In this document: positions 7,677 to 16,655 of the stretch, in pieces
Layout: each line of letters begins with the position of its first letter
Position numbering within the stretch: position 1 is the first letter of the stretch
NCBI RefSeq assembly: GCF_003340555.1
Contig: NZ_QPLJ01000010.1
Location: 62,001 to 126,000, forward strand
Length of the DNA: 64,000 nucleotides
From: Jannaschia formosa
GTDB taxonomy: Bacteria > Pseudomonadota > Alphaproteobacteria > Rhodobacterales > Rhodobacteraceae
Direction of reading: 5' to 3'
Translations under genes and position numbers: made by a program
The notes under the pieces: generated by a model
What the model was told of the DNA's origin: nothing
Seen by the model: only the letters and a program-made list of their open reading frames with translations
Database searches by the model: none

Positions 7677-8602
7677 ACCTCGACGCGCCGTTCCTGAAGG
7701 CCGCCGCCGGCGGTCCCGACGACGGCCATGCCGTCTGGCTGCGCGCCCCGGACGGGGTGCGGCTGCGCGCCGGCATCTGGCCCGAGGGCGAGGCGGGGAC
7801 CGTCTTCCTGTTCCCGGGCCGGACCGAATGGGTCGAGAAATACGCCGACGCCGCCGCGCATCTGCGGCGGCACGGCTTCGCCTCGGTCGCGGTCGACTGG
7901 CGCGGCCAGGGGATGACCGAGCGGCCGAAGCACAATCGGCGCATCGGCCATGTCAACGATTTCAACGACTACCAGCGCGACGTTCAGGCGCTTCTCGCCC
8001 ATGCGGAGACGGCCGGCCTGCCCCGGCCCTGGCACCTTCTGGCGCATTCCATGGGCGGGCTGATCGGGCTGCGCAGCCTGATGGACGGCGCGCCGTTCGG
8101 CCGCGCCGCCTTCTCGGCGCCGATGTGGGGCCTGCCGCTGGTGCCGCGGACGCGGCTGCTGGCCTGGACGGTCTCCTCTCTGGCCCACTGGGCCGGCCTG
8201 GGCGAGCGCGACACCCCCTTCGCGGGCAAGGTCGCCGATCCGACGATGGCGCCCTTCGAGGGCAACCTGCTGACCCGGGACCGCGAGATGTTCGCCTGGA
8301 TGCAGTCGCATCTGAAGGCCGATCCCGACCTCGCGCTGGGCGGGCCATCGCTCGGCTGGCTCAACGCCGCTTTGCGGGAGATGCACCGCCTTGCCCGCCG
8401 CGCGGCGCCCGAGCAGCCCTGCCTGACCCTCCTGGGCACCGACGAGCGGATCGTCGACGAGGACGCCATCCATGTCCGGCTCGCCTCCTGGCCCGATGCG
8501 CGGCTGGAGCGCGTGGAGGGCGGGCGCCACGAGGTGCTGATGGAAGACGCCGCCCTGCGGACGCGGCTCTACGACCTCGTCGCGGCGCATCTGCTGGGCT
8601 AG
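7673..8602 (+). CDS. Alpha/beta hydrolase, lysophospholipase (monoacylglycerol lipase-like)
   Basis: An alpha/beta hydrolase with VFLFPGRTEW (oxyanion region), AVDWRGQG, the nucleophile elbow LLAHSMGGLIG (catalytic Ser), and a C-terminal LGTDERIVDEDA Asp and GGRHEVLMED His. This matches the serine aminopeptidase S33 / lysophospholipase L2 group. Coding-like sequence continues upstream of the first GTG (7757) to a CTG at 7673 that overlaps the SCP2 stop (CTGA). The upstream peptide APFLKAAAGGPDDGHAVWL looks genuine, so I annotate 309 aa from CTG; GTG 7757 (281 aa) is the conservative alternative. Confidence 0.88.
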   Translation: MNLDAPFLKAAAGGPDDGHAVWLRAPDGVRLRAGIWPEGEAGTVFLFPGRTEWVEKYADAAAHLRRHGFASVAVDWRGQGMTERPKHNRRIGHVNDFNDYQRDVQALLAHAETAGLPRPWHLLAHSMGGLIGLRSLMDGAPFGRAAFSAPMWGLPLVPRTRLLAWTVSSLAHWAGLGERDTPFAGKVADPTMAPFEGNLLTRDREMFAWMQSHLKADPDLALGGPSLGWLNAALREMHRLARRAAPEQPCLTLLGTDERIVDEDAIHVRLASWPDARLERVEGGRHEVLMEDAALRTRLYDLVAAHLLG

Positions 8603-9273
8603 GCCAGCTTCCCGGCGTCGAGCCTCAGCACGCGGTCCATCCGCGCCGCGAGCTCCAGATTGTGGGTCGCGATCAGCGCGCCCATCCCGGTCTCGCGCAC
8701 CAGCGCGACGAGCGCATCGAAGACCGTGTCGGCGGTGCCGGGGTCGAGGTTTCCCGTCGGCTCGTCGGCCAGCAGGAGCGCCGGCGCGTTGGCGAGCGCG
8801 CGGCAGAAGGCGACGCGCTGCTGCTCGCCGCCGGACATCTCGGCCGGGCGGTGGTCGAGCCGGTGAGACAGGCCCACGCGGCCCAGAAGGTCCACCGCGC
8901 GGGCACGCGCCGCGTCCGGCGCCGCACCGTCGGCCAGTTGCGGCAGGACGATGTTCTCGGTCGCGGTGAACTCCGGCAGCAGGTGGTGGAACTGGTAGAC
9001 AAAGCCGATCCGCTTACGCCGTGCCCGGGTCCGCGCGCGGTCGCCCTTGCCGGTCATGTCGTCGCCGCCGACGATCACCCGGCCCGCATCCGGCGCGTCG
9101 AGCAGCCCCGCGATATGCAGGAGCGTCGACTTGCCCGCGCCGGAGGGCGCGACCAGCGCGCAGACCTCGCCCGGCGCGACCGTCAGGTCGATGCCCGACA
9201 GGACCTTGATCTCGTTGGGCTTGCCGAGGTGGTAGCCCTTGGCGATGCCGTCGAGCCGCAGCGCGTCACTCAT
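8599..9273 (-). CDS. lolD: Lipoprotein-releasing ABC transporter ATP-binding protein LolD
   Basis: 224 aa. Walker A is APSGAGKST, the signature is MSGGEQQRV, Walker B is LLLADEPTGNLD, and the switch His lies in ATHN. Length and the YQFHHLLPEFTATENI Q-loop context fit the LolD/MacB-type ATPases. It energises release of lipoproteins from the inner membrane to LolA. It follows the permease gene with an 8-base overlap, so both are one operon. The 3' end overlaps the end of the convergent hydrolase gene by four bases. Confidence 0.93.
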   Translation of the reverse strand: MSDALRLDGIAKGYHLGKPNEIKVLSGIDLTVAPGEVCALVAPSGAGKSTLLHIAGLLDAPDAGRVIVGGDDMTGKGDRARTRARRKRIGFVYQFHHLLPEFTATENIVLPQLADGAAPDAARARAVDLLGRVGLSHRLDHRPAEMSGGEQQRVAFCRALANAPALLLADEPTGNLDPGTADTVFDALVALVRETGMGALIATHNLELAARMDRVLRLDAGKLA

Positions 9274-10534
9274 AGCGCAGCGCCTCGACCGGGTTCATCC
9301 GCGCGGCCCGGCGGGCGGGGAAGATCGTGACGACGAAGCTGAGGGTCAGCGACAGGGCGACGGCGGTCAGAACGTCGTCCAGCTCCAGCCGGGCGGGCAG
9401 TTGCGAGATATGGCGGAACTGCGGATCCCAGACGCCGCCCCCGGCGATCCAGTTCACGACGTTGAAGACCTGGTCGATGTAGATCGCGAAGAGACAGCCC
9501 AGCACGACCCCGATCACCGTGCCCACCACGCCGATGGAGGCGCCGCAGAGAAAGAAGACCCGCAGGATCGTCCCCTCGGTCAGGCCCATCGTACGCAGGA
9601 TACCGATGTCGCGGCCCTTGTTCTTGACCAGCATGACGAGGCCGCTGGTGATGTTGAGCGTCGCGATCAGGACGAGGATCGAGAGGATGACGAACATGAT
9701 GTTGTCCTCCATCGTCAGCGCCCTGAGGAACGCGCCCGATGAATCCTGCCAGGTCCAGAGATAGGTCCCCTCCCCCGCCGCATCGATCAGGGCGGGGCCG
9801 TAGGCGGCGACCTGCTCCGGGTCCTCCACGGCGACCTGCACCTCGTCGGCCACGCCGACGCGGTTGAAATATTCCTGCGCCTTCTCGAAGGGCATGTAGA
9901 TGCGGGTCGAGTCGATGTCGTAGCGCCCGACCTGGAAGATGAAGGTGACCGGGTAGGCCACGATGCGGGGGCTGGTGCCGAAGGCCGTCCGCACCCCGTC
10001 CGGAGAGATCAGCCGGATCGTGTCGCCTACATCAACGCCCAGATTGCGCGCGATCCCGGTGCCGATGGCGATGCCGGCGTCGAAATCCTCCAGCGAGCCC
10101 CGCGCCTCCTCGGGGTTGGCGATGCGCGGCACGCGGGCGAGGTCCTCCCCCTGCATCCCGATCACCTGCACCCCGGCGTTGCGCCCGTTGGCCGTTGCCA
10201 TCACCTGCCCAGAGACGACCGGAACCGCGCTCTGCACGCCCTCGACCCGGGCGACGGCGGCAGCGACCTCCTCGTAGTTCGCCATTGTGCGGGTCAGCGC
10301 GCCGTTGGGCAGCACCTCGCCATAGGCCAGCACACTGACATGGGGGTTGGCGCCGATGATCGTGTCGACGAACTCGTAGCGGAAGCCCGATCGCACGGCG
10401 AGCGTCGCGATCAGAGCGAAGACGGCGAGCGCGATGCCGACGAGGCTGATCCAGGTCATGACCGAGATCCCGCCCTCCGAGCGCCGCGCCCGAAGGTAGC
10501 GCCAGGCGATCATCCATTCGAAGCGTCTGAACAT
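9266..10534 (-). CDS. Lipoprotein-releasing ABC transporter permease (LolC/LolE type)
   Basis: 422 aa. It starts FRRFEWMIAWRYLRARRSEGGISVMTWISLVGIALAV, the usual LolC/E entry with the first membrane helix, followed by a large periplasmic MacB-type domain (about residues 50-270) and three C-terminal membrane helices with KNKGRDIGILRTMG and the final ARMNPVEALRYE. Alphaproteobacteria commonly have one such permease instead of separate LolC and LolE. The start at 10534 is the ATG just before the conserved sequence. Coupled to lolD. Confidence 0.92.
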   Translation of the reverse strand: MFRRFEWMIAWRYLRARRSEGGISVMTWISLVGIALAVFALIATLAVRSGFRYEFVDTIIGANPHVSVLAYGEVLPNGALTRTMANYEEVAAAVARVEGVQSAVPVVSGQVMATANGRNAGVQVIGMQGEDLARVPRIANPEEARGSLEDFDAGIAIGTGIARNLGVDVGDTIRLISPDGVRTAFGTSPRIVAYPVTFIFQVGRYDIDSTRIYMPFEKAQEYFNRVGVADEVQVAVEDPEQVAAYGPALIDAAGEGTYLWTWQDSSGAFLRALTMEDNIMFVILSILVLIATLNITSGLVMLVKNKGRDIGILRTMGLTEGTILRVFFLCGASIGVVGTVIGVVLGCLFAIYIDQVFNVVNWIAGGGVWDPQFRHISQLPARLELDDVLTAVALSLTLSFVVTIFPARRAARMNPVEALRYE

Positions 10535-10697
10535 GGGGCCTCCGCACCGGTTGAGCGTGTAGGTGCGGGGTCCGTAGCGCGGGGTCAAGGCATGGGCGCG
10601 AGGCTAGAGGATATCGGGCGAGCCCGCGTGAGAAGAGATTGGGCCCTTGCGGGCGAACGTGCTATGGGCAGGTGGGGGATCAAATGGTGATGGACGA

Positions 10698-11348
10698 ATG
10701 AATTACATCTACACGACGCTGACGGCGCTTGCTGTCTTCACACTCGCCGCAGTGGGGCCAACGGTTCAGACCCACGCGGCGACGCAGACCCTCGATGTCG
10801 GAACCCAATCGGGCACATATTCGGGGGAGGTTCGCGGCTTCTGGTTCACGGCGCCAACGGACTTCTGGATCACGGGCATCGACGTACCTACGGATGCCTC
10901 CACCGGAACCATGGACGTGGCGATCCTGCGTCTGCCGTCGGTTCCGCCCACTTACGCTTCGACAACGACGACGTTCAATATCCTCTTCGAAGCGCTTGAC
11001 GAGGCGAGCGCGATCGACGGCCTGTCGATCGGGATCGCGACTGGCGACATCATTGGTGTGCTCGGCTACAGGGGCGGAGTGAACTCCTACCGGACCGGTC
11101 CGTACGCATCGGACATTTTCGGGAATTCGGTGCAGCTCAACCGCTTCGGCACGCAGAACACGCTAGATGGCGGCGTCGCTGGCTTGCCGGTGTGGAGCGA
11201 ATCGGGTGGCTCCATCAGCCGTGTCTTCCTCGAGATGTCGGACATCGCCCCGACGGCTTCTCCGATACCGGTCCCGGCTTCGCTGCCGCTGGTCCTGGGT
11301 GGATTCGGCGCCCTTCTGGTTCTGCGGCGGAGACGCCGCGCCGCCTGA
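10698..11348 (+). CDS. Secreted VPLPA-CTERM sorting-domain protein
   Basis: 216 aa. A signal peptide (TALAVFTLAAVGPTVQTHAA) is followed by a beta-rich, Thr/Ser-rich middle with no domain I can name. The C-terminus is IPVPASLPLVLGGFGALLVLRRRRR-like: a PxPA motif, a hydrophobic helix and an Arg cluster, i.e. a VPLPA-CTERM signal recognised by exosortase in Rhodobacteraceae. Such proteins are exported and anchored or released at the surface, often with exopolysaccharide. No exosortase is in the window. Base composition looks less GC-rich than its neighbours, hinting at an accessory gene. Confidence 0.82.
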   Translation: MNYIYTTLTALAVFTLAAVGPTVQTHAATQTLDVGTQSGTYSGEVRGFWFTAPTDFWITGIDVPTDASTGTMDVAILRLPSVPPTYASTTTTFNILFEALDEASAIDGLSIGIATGDIIGVLGYRGGVNSYRTGPYASDIFGNSVQLNRFGTQNTLDGGVAGLPVWSESGGSISRVFLEMSDIAPTASPIPVPASLPLVLGGFGALLVLRRRRRAA

Positions 11349-11376
11349 GCCACCAGACTGCGACAAGACATACGAA

Positions 11377-11401
11377 GGGCGGCGTCAAGGTTGCGCCGCC
11401 C
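11377..11401. terminator. Bidirectional terminator candidate
   Basis: GGGCGGCG (11377-11384) pairs with CGCCGCCC (11394-11401) around a nine-base loop. It lies between two convergent genes, the VPLPA-CTERM protein and proS. Neither strand has a long T tract, so efficiency is uncertain. Confidence 0.5.
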
Positions 11402-11439
11402 GTTCGGGTTCGCGTCGAAAAGCGATACGTCGACGGCTC

Positions 11440-12780
11440 TCAGCGATGTGCCGCGTATACCTCCCGCAACCGGCGGATGGCCCCTTCCGGCGACATCTCC
11501 ACGCTCTCGCCCGTGCGCCGGGACGTCAGCTCCACCTTTCCGTTCGCCAGCCCCCGCGGCCCGACCGTGATCCGCCAGGGCAGGCCAATCAGGTCCATCG
11601 TGGCGAACTTGGCGCCCGGACGCTCCTTCGTGTCGTCGTAGAGTACGCTCAGACTCGCCTTCGCGAGCTCGGCATAGATGCCCTCGCAGGCCGAACCGGT
11701 CGTGGCGTCGCCCGGCTTCAGGTCGACGAGGCCGACATGGAACGGCGTCACGCCCTCCGGCCAGATGATGCCCTTGTCGTCGTGGTTCGCCTCGATGATC
11801 GCGCCGAGCAGCCGGGACACGCCGATCCCGTGCGAGCCCATATGCAGCGGCACGGGCTTGCCGTCGGGACCCTGCACCGTGGCGCCCATCGGCTCCGAAT
11901 ACTTGGTGCCGAAGTAGAAGATCTGACCGACCTCGATTCCGCGGGCCGTGCGCCGCCGCTCCTCCGGGATTTCGGCGAAGACGGCCTCGTCATGGGTCTC
12001 GTCGGTGCGGGCGTAGCGCGACGTGAACTCCTTCAGGATCGACTGGCACTGCTCCACGCTGTCGTAGTCGATCTCCCGGTCGCCGAAGGTCAGGTCGGTG
12101 ACGGCGGAATCGTAGAATACCTCCGACTCGCCCGTCTCGGCCAGCACCAGGAACTCGTGCGTGTCCTCGCCGCCGATGGGGCCGCTGTCGGCGCGCATCG
12201 GGATCGCCTGCAGGCCCATCCGCTCGTAGGTGCGCAGGTAGCTGACGAGGTGGCGATTGTAGGCGTGGAGCGCGTCCTCCTTCGTCAGGTCGAAATTGTA
12301 GCCGTCCTTCATCAGGAACTCGCGCCCCCGCATGACGCCGAAGCGGGGCCGCATCTCGTCACGGAACTTCCACTGGATGTGGTAGAGCGTCAGCGGCAGG
12401 TCCTTGTAGCTGCTGATGTTGGACCGGACGATGTCGGTGATCATCTCCTCGTTGGTCGGCCCGTACAGCATGTCCCGGTCCTGCCGGTCGCGAATGCGCA
12501 GCATCTCGGGCCCATAGGCGTCGTAGCGCCCCGACTCGCGCCAGAGATCGGCGGGCTGCAGCGTCGGCATCAGCATCGGGATGTGGCCGGCGCGCTGCTG
12601 CTCCTCGTGGACGATCTGCTCGATGCGCTGGAGCACGCGATATCCCAGCGGCAGCCAGGAATAGATGCCGGCGGAGGACTGCTTGATCATGCCCGCACGC
12701 AGCATCAGCCGGTGGCTGACGATCTGCGCCTCGGCGGGGGTTTCCTTGAGGACGGGCAGGAAATAGCGGCTCAGGCGCAT
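11440..12780 (-). CDS. proS: Prolyl-tRNA synthetase (short alphaproteobacterial form)
   Basis: 446 aa, charges tRNA-Pro. Class II motifs are visible: motif 1 around [22 protein letters not shown], motif 2 [23 protein letters not shown] and motif 3 [22 protein letters not shown] and the C-terminal anticodon-binding domain with [18 protein letters not shown] are also present. The editing (INS) domain of the long E. coli form is missing, as is normal in alphaproteobacteria. It has its own promoter just upstream. Confidence 0.96.
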   Translation of the reverse strand: MRLSRYFLPVLKETPAEAQIVSHRLMLRAGMIKQSSAGIYSWLPLGYRVLQRIEQIVHEEQQRAGHIPMLMPTLQPADLWRESGRYDAYGPEMLRIRDRQDRDMLYGPTNEEMITDIVRSNISSYKDLPLTLYHIQWKFRDEMRPRFGVMRGREFLMKDGYNFDLTKEDALHAYNRHLVSYLRTYERMGLQAIPMRADSGPIGGEDTHEFLVLAETGESEVFYDSAVTDLTFGDREIDYDSVEQCQSILKEFTSRYARTDETHDEAVFAEIPEERRRTARGIEVGQIFYFGTKYSEPMGATVQGPDGKPVPLHMGSHGIGVSRLLGAIIEANHDDKGIIWPEGVTPFHVGLVDLKPGDATTGSACEGIYAELAKASLSVLYDDTKERPGAKFATMDLIGLPWRITVGPRGLANGKVELTSRRTGESVEMSPEGAIRRLREVYAAHR

Positions 12781-12810
12781 GAAAGTGCTCCGGGGTCTTG
12801 GGTCGCCAGA

Positions 12811-12839
12811 GCGATAGAGGCCACGCCCCGGCGCCGCAA
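12811..12839 (-). promoter_or_regulatory. Promoter of proS
   Basis: Minus strand: TTGCGG (12839-12834), 17-base spacer, TATCGC (12816-12811). The start codon follows about 30 bases downstream. By-eye prediction. Confidence 0.5.
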
Positions 12840-12930
12840 GCGATCACATCGCCGAGAGCAGGGCGCTTCGCCTTGCCGCACAGGCGCACAGCGGCCTATC
12901 TGGTCCGGCCTGCACGGAAGGATCACGCGG

Positions 12931-13437
12931 ATGACCCTGAAAGCCCTCGCCGCCCTGCTCTGCCTCGCGGCGCCGGCCTCCGCCTCCTCGCTCGCCGAGG
13001 TGGTGCGCGAGGATGGGCGGTTCACCACGCTGCTCGCGGCGCTCGACGCCGCCGGGCTGACCGAGACCATCGCGGGGGACGGGACCTTCACGCTTTATGC
13101 GCCCTCCGACGAGGCTTTCGCGGCACTTCCCTCCGGCACCGTCGAGACGCTGCTGCTGGAGGAAAATCGCGCCCGGCTGGTCGAAGTGCTGACCTATCAT
13201 CTAGACGACCGCATCCTGACGACCCGCCAGCTGCCCGAGCAGGTGATCCGCGTCCGCACCGTGCTGGAGGGGACCGGCATCTGCATCGCCCGCGTCGCGG
13301 ACGGGGTCACGGTGACCGACGCGACCGGCGCCGTCGCACGGGTGACCGAAGCGGACATCCGGGCCGAGAACGGGGTGATCCACGCGCTCGACCGGGTGTT
13401 GCTGCCCGGGGGCCTGCCGCGCTGCCAGCGGATGTGA
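12931..13437 (+). CDS. Exported fasciclin-domain protein
   Basis: 168 aa. A signal peptide (MTLKALAALLCLAAPASAS) is followed by one FAS1 domain. FAS1 hallmarks are DGRFTTLLAALDAAGLTETI, GTFTLYAPSDEAFAALP (first conserved block) and AENGVIHALDRVLLP (second block with the conserved His). FAS1 domains act in adhesion or extracellular interactions; in this group the ligand is not known. GGAAGGA lies 9 bases before the ATG, and TTGCCG / TATCTG further upstream could be the promoter. Confidence 0.92.
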   Translation: MTLKALAALLCLAAPASASSLAEVVREDGRFTTLLAALDAAGLTETIAGDGTFTLYAPSDEAFAALPSGTVETLLLEENRARLVEVLTYHLDDRILTTRQLPEQVIRVRTVLEGTGICIARVADGVTVTDATGAVARVTEADIRAENGVIHALDRVLLPGGLPRCQRM

Positions 13438-13510
13438 CCGCGGCAATCGAGGCGAATTGTCCGCGTTCGGGGCACGGGTCCTTACGTTAGATTAAGACCT
13501 GCCTGCCAAG

Positions 13511-13541
13511 ACCTCTCGCGAACCAAAGCGAGAGGTGCATG
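13511..13541 (+). promoter_or_regulatory. Hairpin that hides the ribosome site of the chemotaxis operon
   Basis: ACCTCTCGC (13511-13519) pairs perfectly with GCGAGAGGT (13528-13536) around an eight-base loop. The right arm contains the ribosome-binding sequence AGAGG, three bases before the ATG at 13539. Folding would block translation of the first gene of the che operon. The structure is seen directly; regulation by it (temperature, small RNA or Hfq) is inference. Confidence 0.55.
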
Positions 13542-13817
13542 GCGATGTCCATATCCCCCCCCGGCTTCACGATCCCTGCCGCGGTCGCGCTTGAGGCTGC
13601 GGAAGACGCGCGTCGCATCCTTGCGGCGCAGGTTGCGGGGCTCGCGGAGGGGGCCGACTGCCTGCTCGACTTTGATGGCGATACGCCAGGCGTCCTCTCG
13701 ATCCAGCTCGCCGCGTCGGCCCGCCGCACGCTGCTCGACGCCGGTCGGGCGGTCAGCTTCGGTCCGGTGGCGGCCCAGGTCTTCACCGGCGCCCGCGACG
13801 GGGACGCACCCGCATGA
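13539..13817 (+). CDS. STAS-like protein at the head of the chemotaxis operon
   Basis: 92 aa. Fold-level resemblance to STAS / anti-sigma-antagonist proteins is suggested by the hydrophobic pattern DCLLDFDGDTPGVLSIQLAA and ARRTLLDAGRAVSFGPVAAQVF. The position usually occupied by the phosphorylatable DSxG reads LSIQL, so a phospho-switch looks lost. STAS genes are often found first in alphaproteobacterial che clusters, and the function there is unclear. Its stop overlaps the cheY start (ATGA). The family call is moderate; the operon membership is firm. Confidence 0.65.
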   Translation: MAMSISPPGFTIPAAVALEAAEDARRILAAQVAGLAEGADCLLDFDGDTPGVLSIQLAASARRTLLDAGRAVSFGPVAAQVFTGARDGDAPA

Positions 13818-14179
13818 CCAGGTCCGTCCTCACCGTCGACGACAGCGCATCCATCCGCGAGACGATCGCCTTCACGCTCGAAGCCGAGGGGTTCGAGGTG
13901 GTCGGCGCCGCCGATGGCAGCGAGGGCCTCTCGCAAGTGCAGAACCGGCGCTTCGACCTCGTGATCACGGATCTCAACATGCCCGTCATGAACGGGTTCG
14001 ACTTCATCCGCGGTGCACGCGCGACACCGAACGGGGCGGGCGTTCCGATCGTCATGCTGACCACCGAATCGAAGCCCGAAGCCAAGGCCGAGGGCAAGGC
14101 CGCCGGCGCCACCGGATGGATCAACAAGCCCTTCGATGGCGAGAAGCTGGTCACCATCGTCAAGAAGCTGGTGGGGTAA
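13814..14179 (+). CDS. cheY: CheY-type single-domain response regulator
   Basis: 121 aa, receiver domain only. Acidic pair Asp9-Asp10, phospho-acceptor Asp53 in LVITDLNMPVMNG, Thr83-Thr84 in MLTTES and Lys105 in NKPF are all present, so it should be phosphorylated by CheA and signal to the flagellar motor or act as a phosphate sink. ATGA overlap with the STAS-like gene; cheA starts 5 bases after the stop. Confidence 0.93.
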   Translation: MTRSVLTVDDSASIRETIAFTLEAEGFEVVGAADGSEGLSQVQNRRFDLVITDLNMPVMNGFDFIRGARATPNGAGVPIVMLTTESKPEAKAEGKAAGATGWINKPFDGEKLVTIVKKLVG

Positions 14180-14184
14180 CGCCG

Positions 14185-16146
14185 ATGTCAGACACCGCCA
14201 CGACGATGTTCGTCCAGGAGGCGCGGGACCTTCTGGAAGGGCTCGAGGACATGCTGCTCGACCTCGAGGCCGACCCGCGACCCGAGAAGGTCGACGCGGT
14301 CTTCCGCGCGCTGCACACGATCAAGGGATCGGGGGCGATGTTCGGCTTCGACGACCTGTCGCAGTTCACCCATCACTTCGAGGACGCCTTCGACAAGGTC
14401 CGCGAAGGCAGGCTGGCGGTCGACGGCCGCCTCGTCGACCTGTCTCTGCGGGCGCGCGACCTGATGCGCTCCCTGCTGGAGGACGCGGAGGGCGCCCGCA
14501 CGCGCGAGGCCGAGGCCCGCGCCGTCCTCATCCGCGCCACGGCCGATCTGACAGGCCCCGGAACGCAGGCGGATCGCGCCACCTCGGCCCAAGCGGCCGC
14601 GCCGCCGAAGGAGGCGACGCGGTTCGACATTTTCTTCCGTCCCGCGCCCGACGACCTGATCAACGGCATGCGCCCTGACCTGCTGATCGAGGAGATCGGG
14701 GCGCTCGGCCCGATCTCGGTCGCGCTCGACCTCGGCCGCGTCCCGCCGCTCGACGATCTCGACCCGACGCGCTGCTGGCTCGGCTGGCATATGTCGTTGA
14801 CCACATCGCAGGGCGAGGATGCTCTGCGCGACGTCTTCATCTTCGCCGACGAGGCGGAGCTGACAATCACCCCGCATACCGCCATGGCCGCGCCGGAGCC
14901 GGACAGTCCCGCCCCGGACGACCCCGCGCCCGCCAGGGACGCGGCAGTCACGCGCGGCGGCGGCAGCATCCGGGTCGAGAGCCAGCGGCTCGACGACATG
15001 ATGGACCGGCTGGGCGAGCTGGTCATCGTCCAGGCCCGGCTCGACCAGATCTCGCGCCGGATCGGCGATCCGATGCTCGAGACCGTGGTCGAGGAGATCG
15101 ACCGCCTCGTCACCGGCCTGCGCGACACCACGCTCTCGACGCGGATGCTGCCCATCGAGATGGTCTTCGGCAAGTTCCGCCGCGTCGTCCGGGATCTCTC
15201 GGGCGAGCTCGAGAAGACGGTCGCGCTGGTCACCGAAGGCGGCGAGACCGAGATCGACAAGAGCGTGATCGACAAGCTGAGCGAACCGCTGGTCCACATG
15301 ATCCGCAACGCGATCGACCACGGCATCGACGATGCCGAGACGCGCAGGAAGGCGGGCAAGCCGGCCGGGGGCACCGTGCGGCTCTCGGCCACGCAAGAGG
15401 GCGGCGAGGTCCTGATCACCATCGCCGATGACGGCCGCGGGCTCGACGCCGACGCGATCCGCGCCCGCGCGGTCGAACGCGGTCTGATCGAAGAAGCCGC
15501 GGTCCTGTCCGAGGCGGAGCTCCATCAGCTGATCTTCGCGCCCGGCTTCTCGACCGCGAAGGAACTGACCAGCATCTCGGGCCGCGGTGTCGGCATGGAC
15601 GCGGTCAAGACGACCGTCGACGCCCTGCGCGGCCAGATCCAGGTCGCCTCGACCGCCGGGCGCGGCACCGCGATCACCCTGCGCCTTCCGGTCAGCCTGG
15701 CGATCATCGATGGTCTGCTGGTGCGCCTTGGCGACGCGGTCTACGTCATCCCGCTTTCCAGCGTGGAGGAATGCGTCGAGCTCGACCTGGCCGAACGCCA
15801 CCGCGAAAGCGGCCGGACGATGCTCCAGATACGCGAGACGCTGGTGCCTTTCCTCGATCTCGCCGACATCTTCAACCAGCCGGCCAGCACCGAGCCGCGC
15901 CGCCGCGTCGTCATCGTGCGGGCGGACGGTGCCCGGCTGGGCCTCGTGGTCGACGACATCCTCGGCCAGAACCAGACCGTCATAAAGACGCTGAGCGTCT
16001 TCCACCGCGACGTCGCAGGCTTCGCCGGCGCCACGATCCTGGGCGATGGCGCCGTAGCGCTGATCCTCGACGTCGCCGTCATGATCCGCACCGCGCTCGA
16101 GGCACGGGACACCCCCAGCGTCCGGCTGCGGAGGCAGGCCCGATGA
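14185..16146 (+). CDS. cheA: Chemotaxis histidine kinase CheA
   Basis: 653 aa. P1 (HPt) has the phospho-His in RALHTIKGSGAMFGF (His44). A short P2-like linker is followed by P3 dimerisation (RLDDMMDRLGELVIVQARL), the P4 kinase with the N-box HMIRNAIDHGIDD and G-boxes DDGRGLD and SGRGVGMDAV, and the P5 CheW-like C-terminus ending in LILDVAVMI. All catalytic boxes are intact. Phosphorylates CheY and CheB in the receptor array. Start ATG 14185; the stop overlaps the cheW start (ATGA). Confidence 0.96.
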   Translation: MSDTATTMFVQEARDLLEGLEDMLLDLEADPRPEKVDAVFRALHTIKGSGAMFGFDDLSQFTHHFEDAFDKVREGRLAVDGRLVDLSLRARDLMRSLLEDAEGARTREAEARAVLIRATADLTGPGTQADRATSAQAAAPPKEATRFDIFFRPAPDDLINGMRPDLLIEEIGALGPISVALDLGRVPPLDDLDPTRCWLGWHMSLTTSQGEDALRDVFIFADEAELTITPHTAMAAPEPDSPAPDDPAPARDAAVTRGGGSIRVESQRLDDMMDRLGELVIVQARLDQISRRIGDPMLETVVEEIDRLVTGLRDTTLSTRMLPIEMVFGKFRRVVRDLSGELEKTVALVTEGGETEIDKSVIDKLSEPLVHMIRNAIDHGIDDAETRRKAGKPAGGTVRLSATQEGGEVLITIADDGRGLDADAIRARAVERGLIEEAAVLSEAELHQLIFAPGFSTAKELTSISGRGVGMDAVKTTVDALRGQIQVASTAGRGTAITLRLPVSLAIIDGLLVRLGDAVYVIPLSSVEECVELDLAERHRESGRTMLQIRETLVPFLDLADIFNQPASTEPRRRVVIVRADGARLGLVVDDILGQNQTVIKTLSVFHRDVAGFAGATILGDGAVALILDVAVMIRTALEARDTPSVRLRRQAR

Positions 16147-16655
16147 ACGGCGGGGCCCGCATCGCCGGGACGCCCGCCTCCCGCAGCTCGGAGATGCTGC
16201 TGCTCTTCAGCCTGTCGGGCGAGACCTTCGGCATCACCGTCTCGAATGTCAGCGAGGTCCTCGACCCGATCCCGCCGACCGAGATCCCCAATGCCGACCC
16301 TTTCGCGGCGGCCGTTGTCAACGTGCGCGGCGCCATCGTGCCGCTGATCGACATCCGCCGCCGCCTGCGCATCCGCGTCACGACCGAAGACGGCGACACC
16401 CGGATCGTCGTGCTCGACCTCCCGATCGGCGGCGTGCCGACCAAGATCGCGATGATCGCGGATGCCGTGACGAAGGTCATCGAGACCGATCTCGGCGCGC
16501 TGGAGCCGATCCCCGAGCTCGGCGCCCGCTGGCCGAAGAAGTTCGTCGAGGGCGTCGCCCGACATGACGGCGATCTCGTGGTCCTGCTCGACCCGCAGAC
16601 CCTCTTCGACCCCGACGAACCGACCGCCCCGGACATGCAGGAGACGACGACATGA
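16143..16655 (+). CDS. cheW: Chemotaxis coupling protein CheW (first copy)
   Basis: 170 aa. CheW beta-barrel signatures are [55 protein letters not shown] and LLDPQTLFD. Links receptors to CheA. Coupled on both sides by ATGA overlaps (cheA upstream, receptor gene downstream). The acidic C-terminus DPDEPTAPD is slightly longer than in the second CheW at 18850. Confidence 0.93.
   Translation: MNGGARIAGTPASRSSEMLLLFSLSGETFGITVSNVSEVLDPIPPTEIPNADPFAAAVVNVRGAIVPLIDIRRRLRIRVTTEDGDTRIVVLDLPIGGVPTKIAMIADAVTKVIETDLGALEPIPELGARWPKKFVEGVARHDGDLVVLLDPQTLFDPDEPTAPDMQETTT

Noticed and set aside
14188-16005. A 605-codon minus-strand frame
   Set aside because: Antisense to cheA; composition typical of a shadow frame.
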